Both the position numbers and the translations under genes were made by a program. A model generated the notes under the pieces. It made no database searches and was not told the DNA's origin. It was given only the letters and a program-made list of their open reading frames with translations. A stretch of 5,828 nt of DNA from the NCBI GenBank assembly GCA_947456345.1, contig CANGQU010000055.1:1-5828 (forward strand), in the 5' to 3' direction. Every line of letters starts with the position of its first letter. The stretch's first letter is position 1. This document shows positions 5,705 through 5,828 of this stretch, in pieces. This DNA comes from Alphaproteobacteria bacterium. Its GTDB lineage: Bacteria; Pseudomonadota; Alphaproteobacteria; SHNJ01.

Positions 5705-5828
5705 TTACGCGGCTTTACGCTTGGCTTTTTTGGCCAATTTCTTCGCCGGTTTTTTCACAATTTTCTTGATGGGCTTTTTGGCAATTTTCTTAATCGCTTT
5801 TTTGACGATCTTTTTAAGCGGCTTTTTG
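5705..5828 (-). CDS. C-terminal tail of a lysine-rich KKxx-repeat protein (gene runs off the right edge)
   Basis: Read leftward, 40 residues precede the TAA at 5707-5705. They divide exactly into ten tetrapeptides: KKPL, KKIV, KKAI, KKIA, KKPI, KKIV, KKPA, KKLA, KKAK, RKAA. Such strongly basic tails are known in histone H1-like and AlgP/PhaF-like DNA-binding proteins and as tails on some ribosome- or nucleoid-associated proteins. Here the two residues after each KK are often Ile, Val or Leu, more hydrophobic than the Ala/Pro usual in H1-like tails. The N-terminal part that would identify the protein is outside the window. The regular 12-base period in codons, with synonymous variation (AAA/AAG), and the proper stop next to the repeat boundary argue for real coding. 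The gene is convergent with the prfB cluster. Confidence 0.65.
   Translation of the reverse strand, partial: KKPLKKIVKKAIKKIAKKPIKKIVKKPAKKLAKKAKRKAA

Noticed and set aside
5578..5769. 63-codon plus-strand open frame at the right end
   Set aside because: It crosses the miniprotein end, the repeat and the antisense of the lysine-rich tail; the Phe/Leu-rich end is simply the complement of Lys codons.

Overview
The window looks like chromosomal DNA from an alphaproteobacterium. The order rne (divergent) - amidase - PBP1A - prfB is familiar from that class, the 17 visible residues of the leftward gene match the alphaproteobacterial RNase E start, and each protein reads as a housekeeping member of its family. 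Base composition is moderately GC-rich, with no sign of recent transfer in the four core genes. Genus cannot be told from the sequence.

Layout. Positions 1-51 hold the first 17 codons of rne on the minus strand. Positions 52-457 are a divergent intergenic region carrying the rne ribosome binding site, two GC-rich stem-loops that would lie in the rne leader, and AT-rich DNA that should hold the outward promoters. On the plus strand follow a periplasmic N-acetylmuramoyl-L-alanine amidase (458-1750), a bifunctional class A penicillin-binding protein 1A (1804-4263), and peptide chain release factor 2 (4354-5449), which is made only through a programmed +1 frameshift at 4420-4426. Four bases after prfB comes a 55-codon gene for a single-pass membrane miniprotein (5454-5621). 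At the right edge (5705-5828, minus strand, convergent) is the C-terminal tail of a very lysine-rich protein built from KKxx tetrapeptides.

The most unusual material is two intergenic repeats, 4265-4350 and 5621-5703. Each has a left arm of five degenerate G-rich heptamers, a 16-20 base spacer, and a right arm of four or five C-rich heptamers that can fold back on the left arm. The heptamer sequence differs completely between the two copies, but the architecture and the way each fills the whole gap between neighbouring genes are the same. The first copy occupies the place where prfB would normally have a Shine-Dalgarno sequence.

How the genes work together: PBP1A polymerises and crosslinks peptidoglycan in the periplasm, and the amidase strips stem peptides from it during septum splitting, so these two neighbours form a cell-wall pair. 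RNase E (mRNA decay and RNA processing) and RF2 (termination at UGA and UAA) flank them. The miniprotein and the lysine-rich protein have no assignable function.
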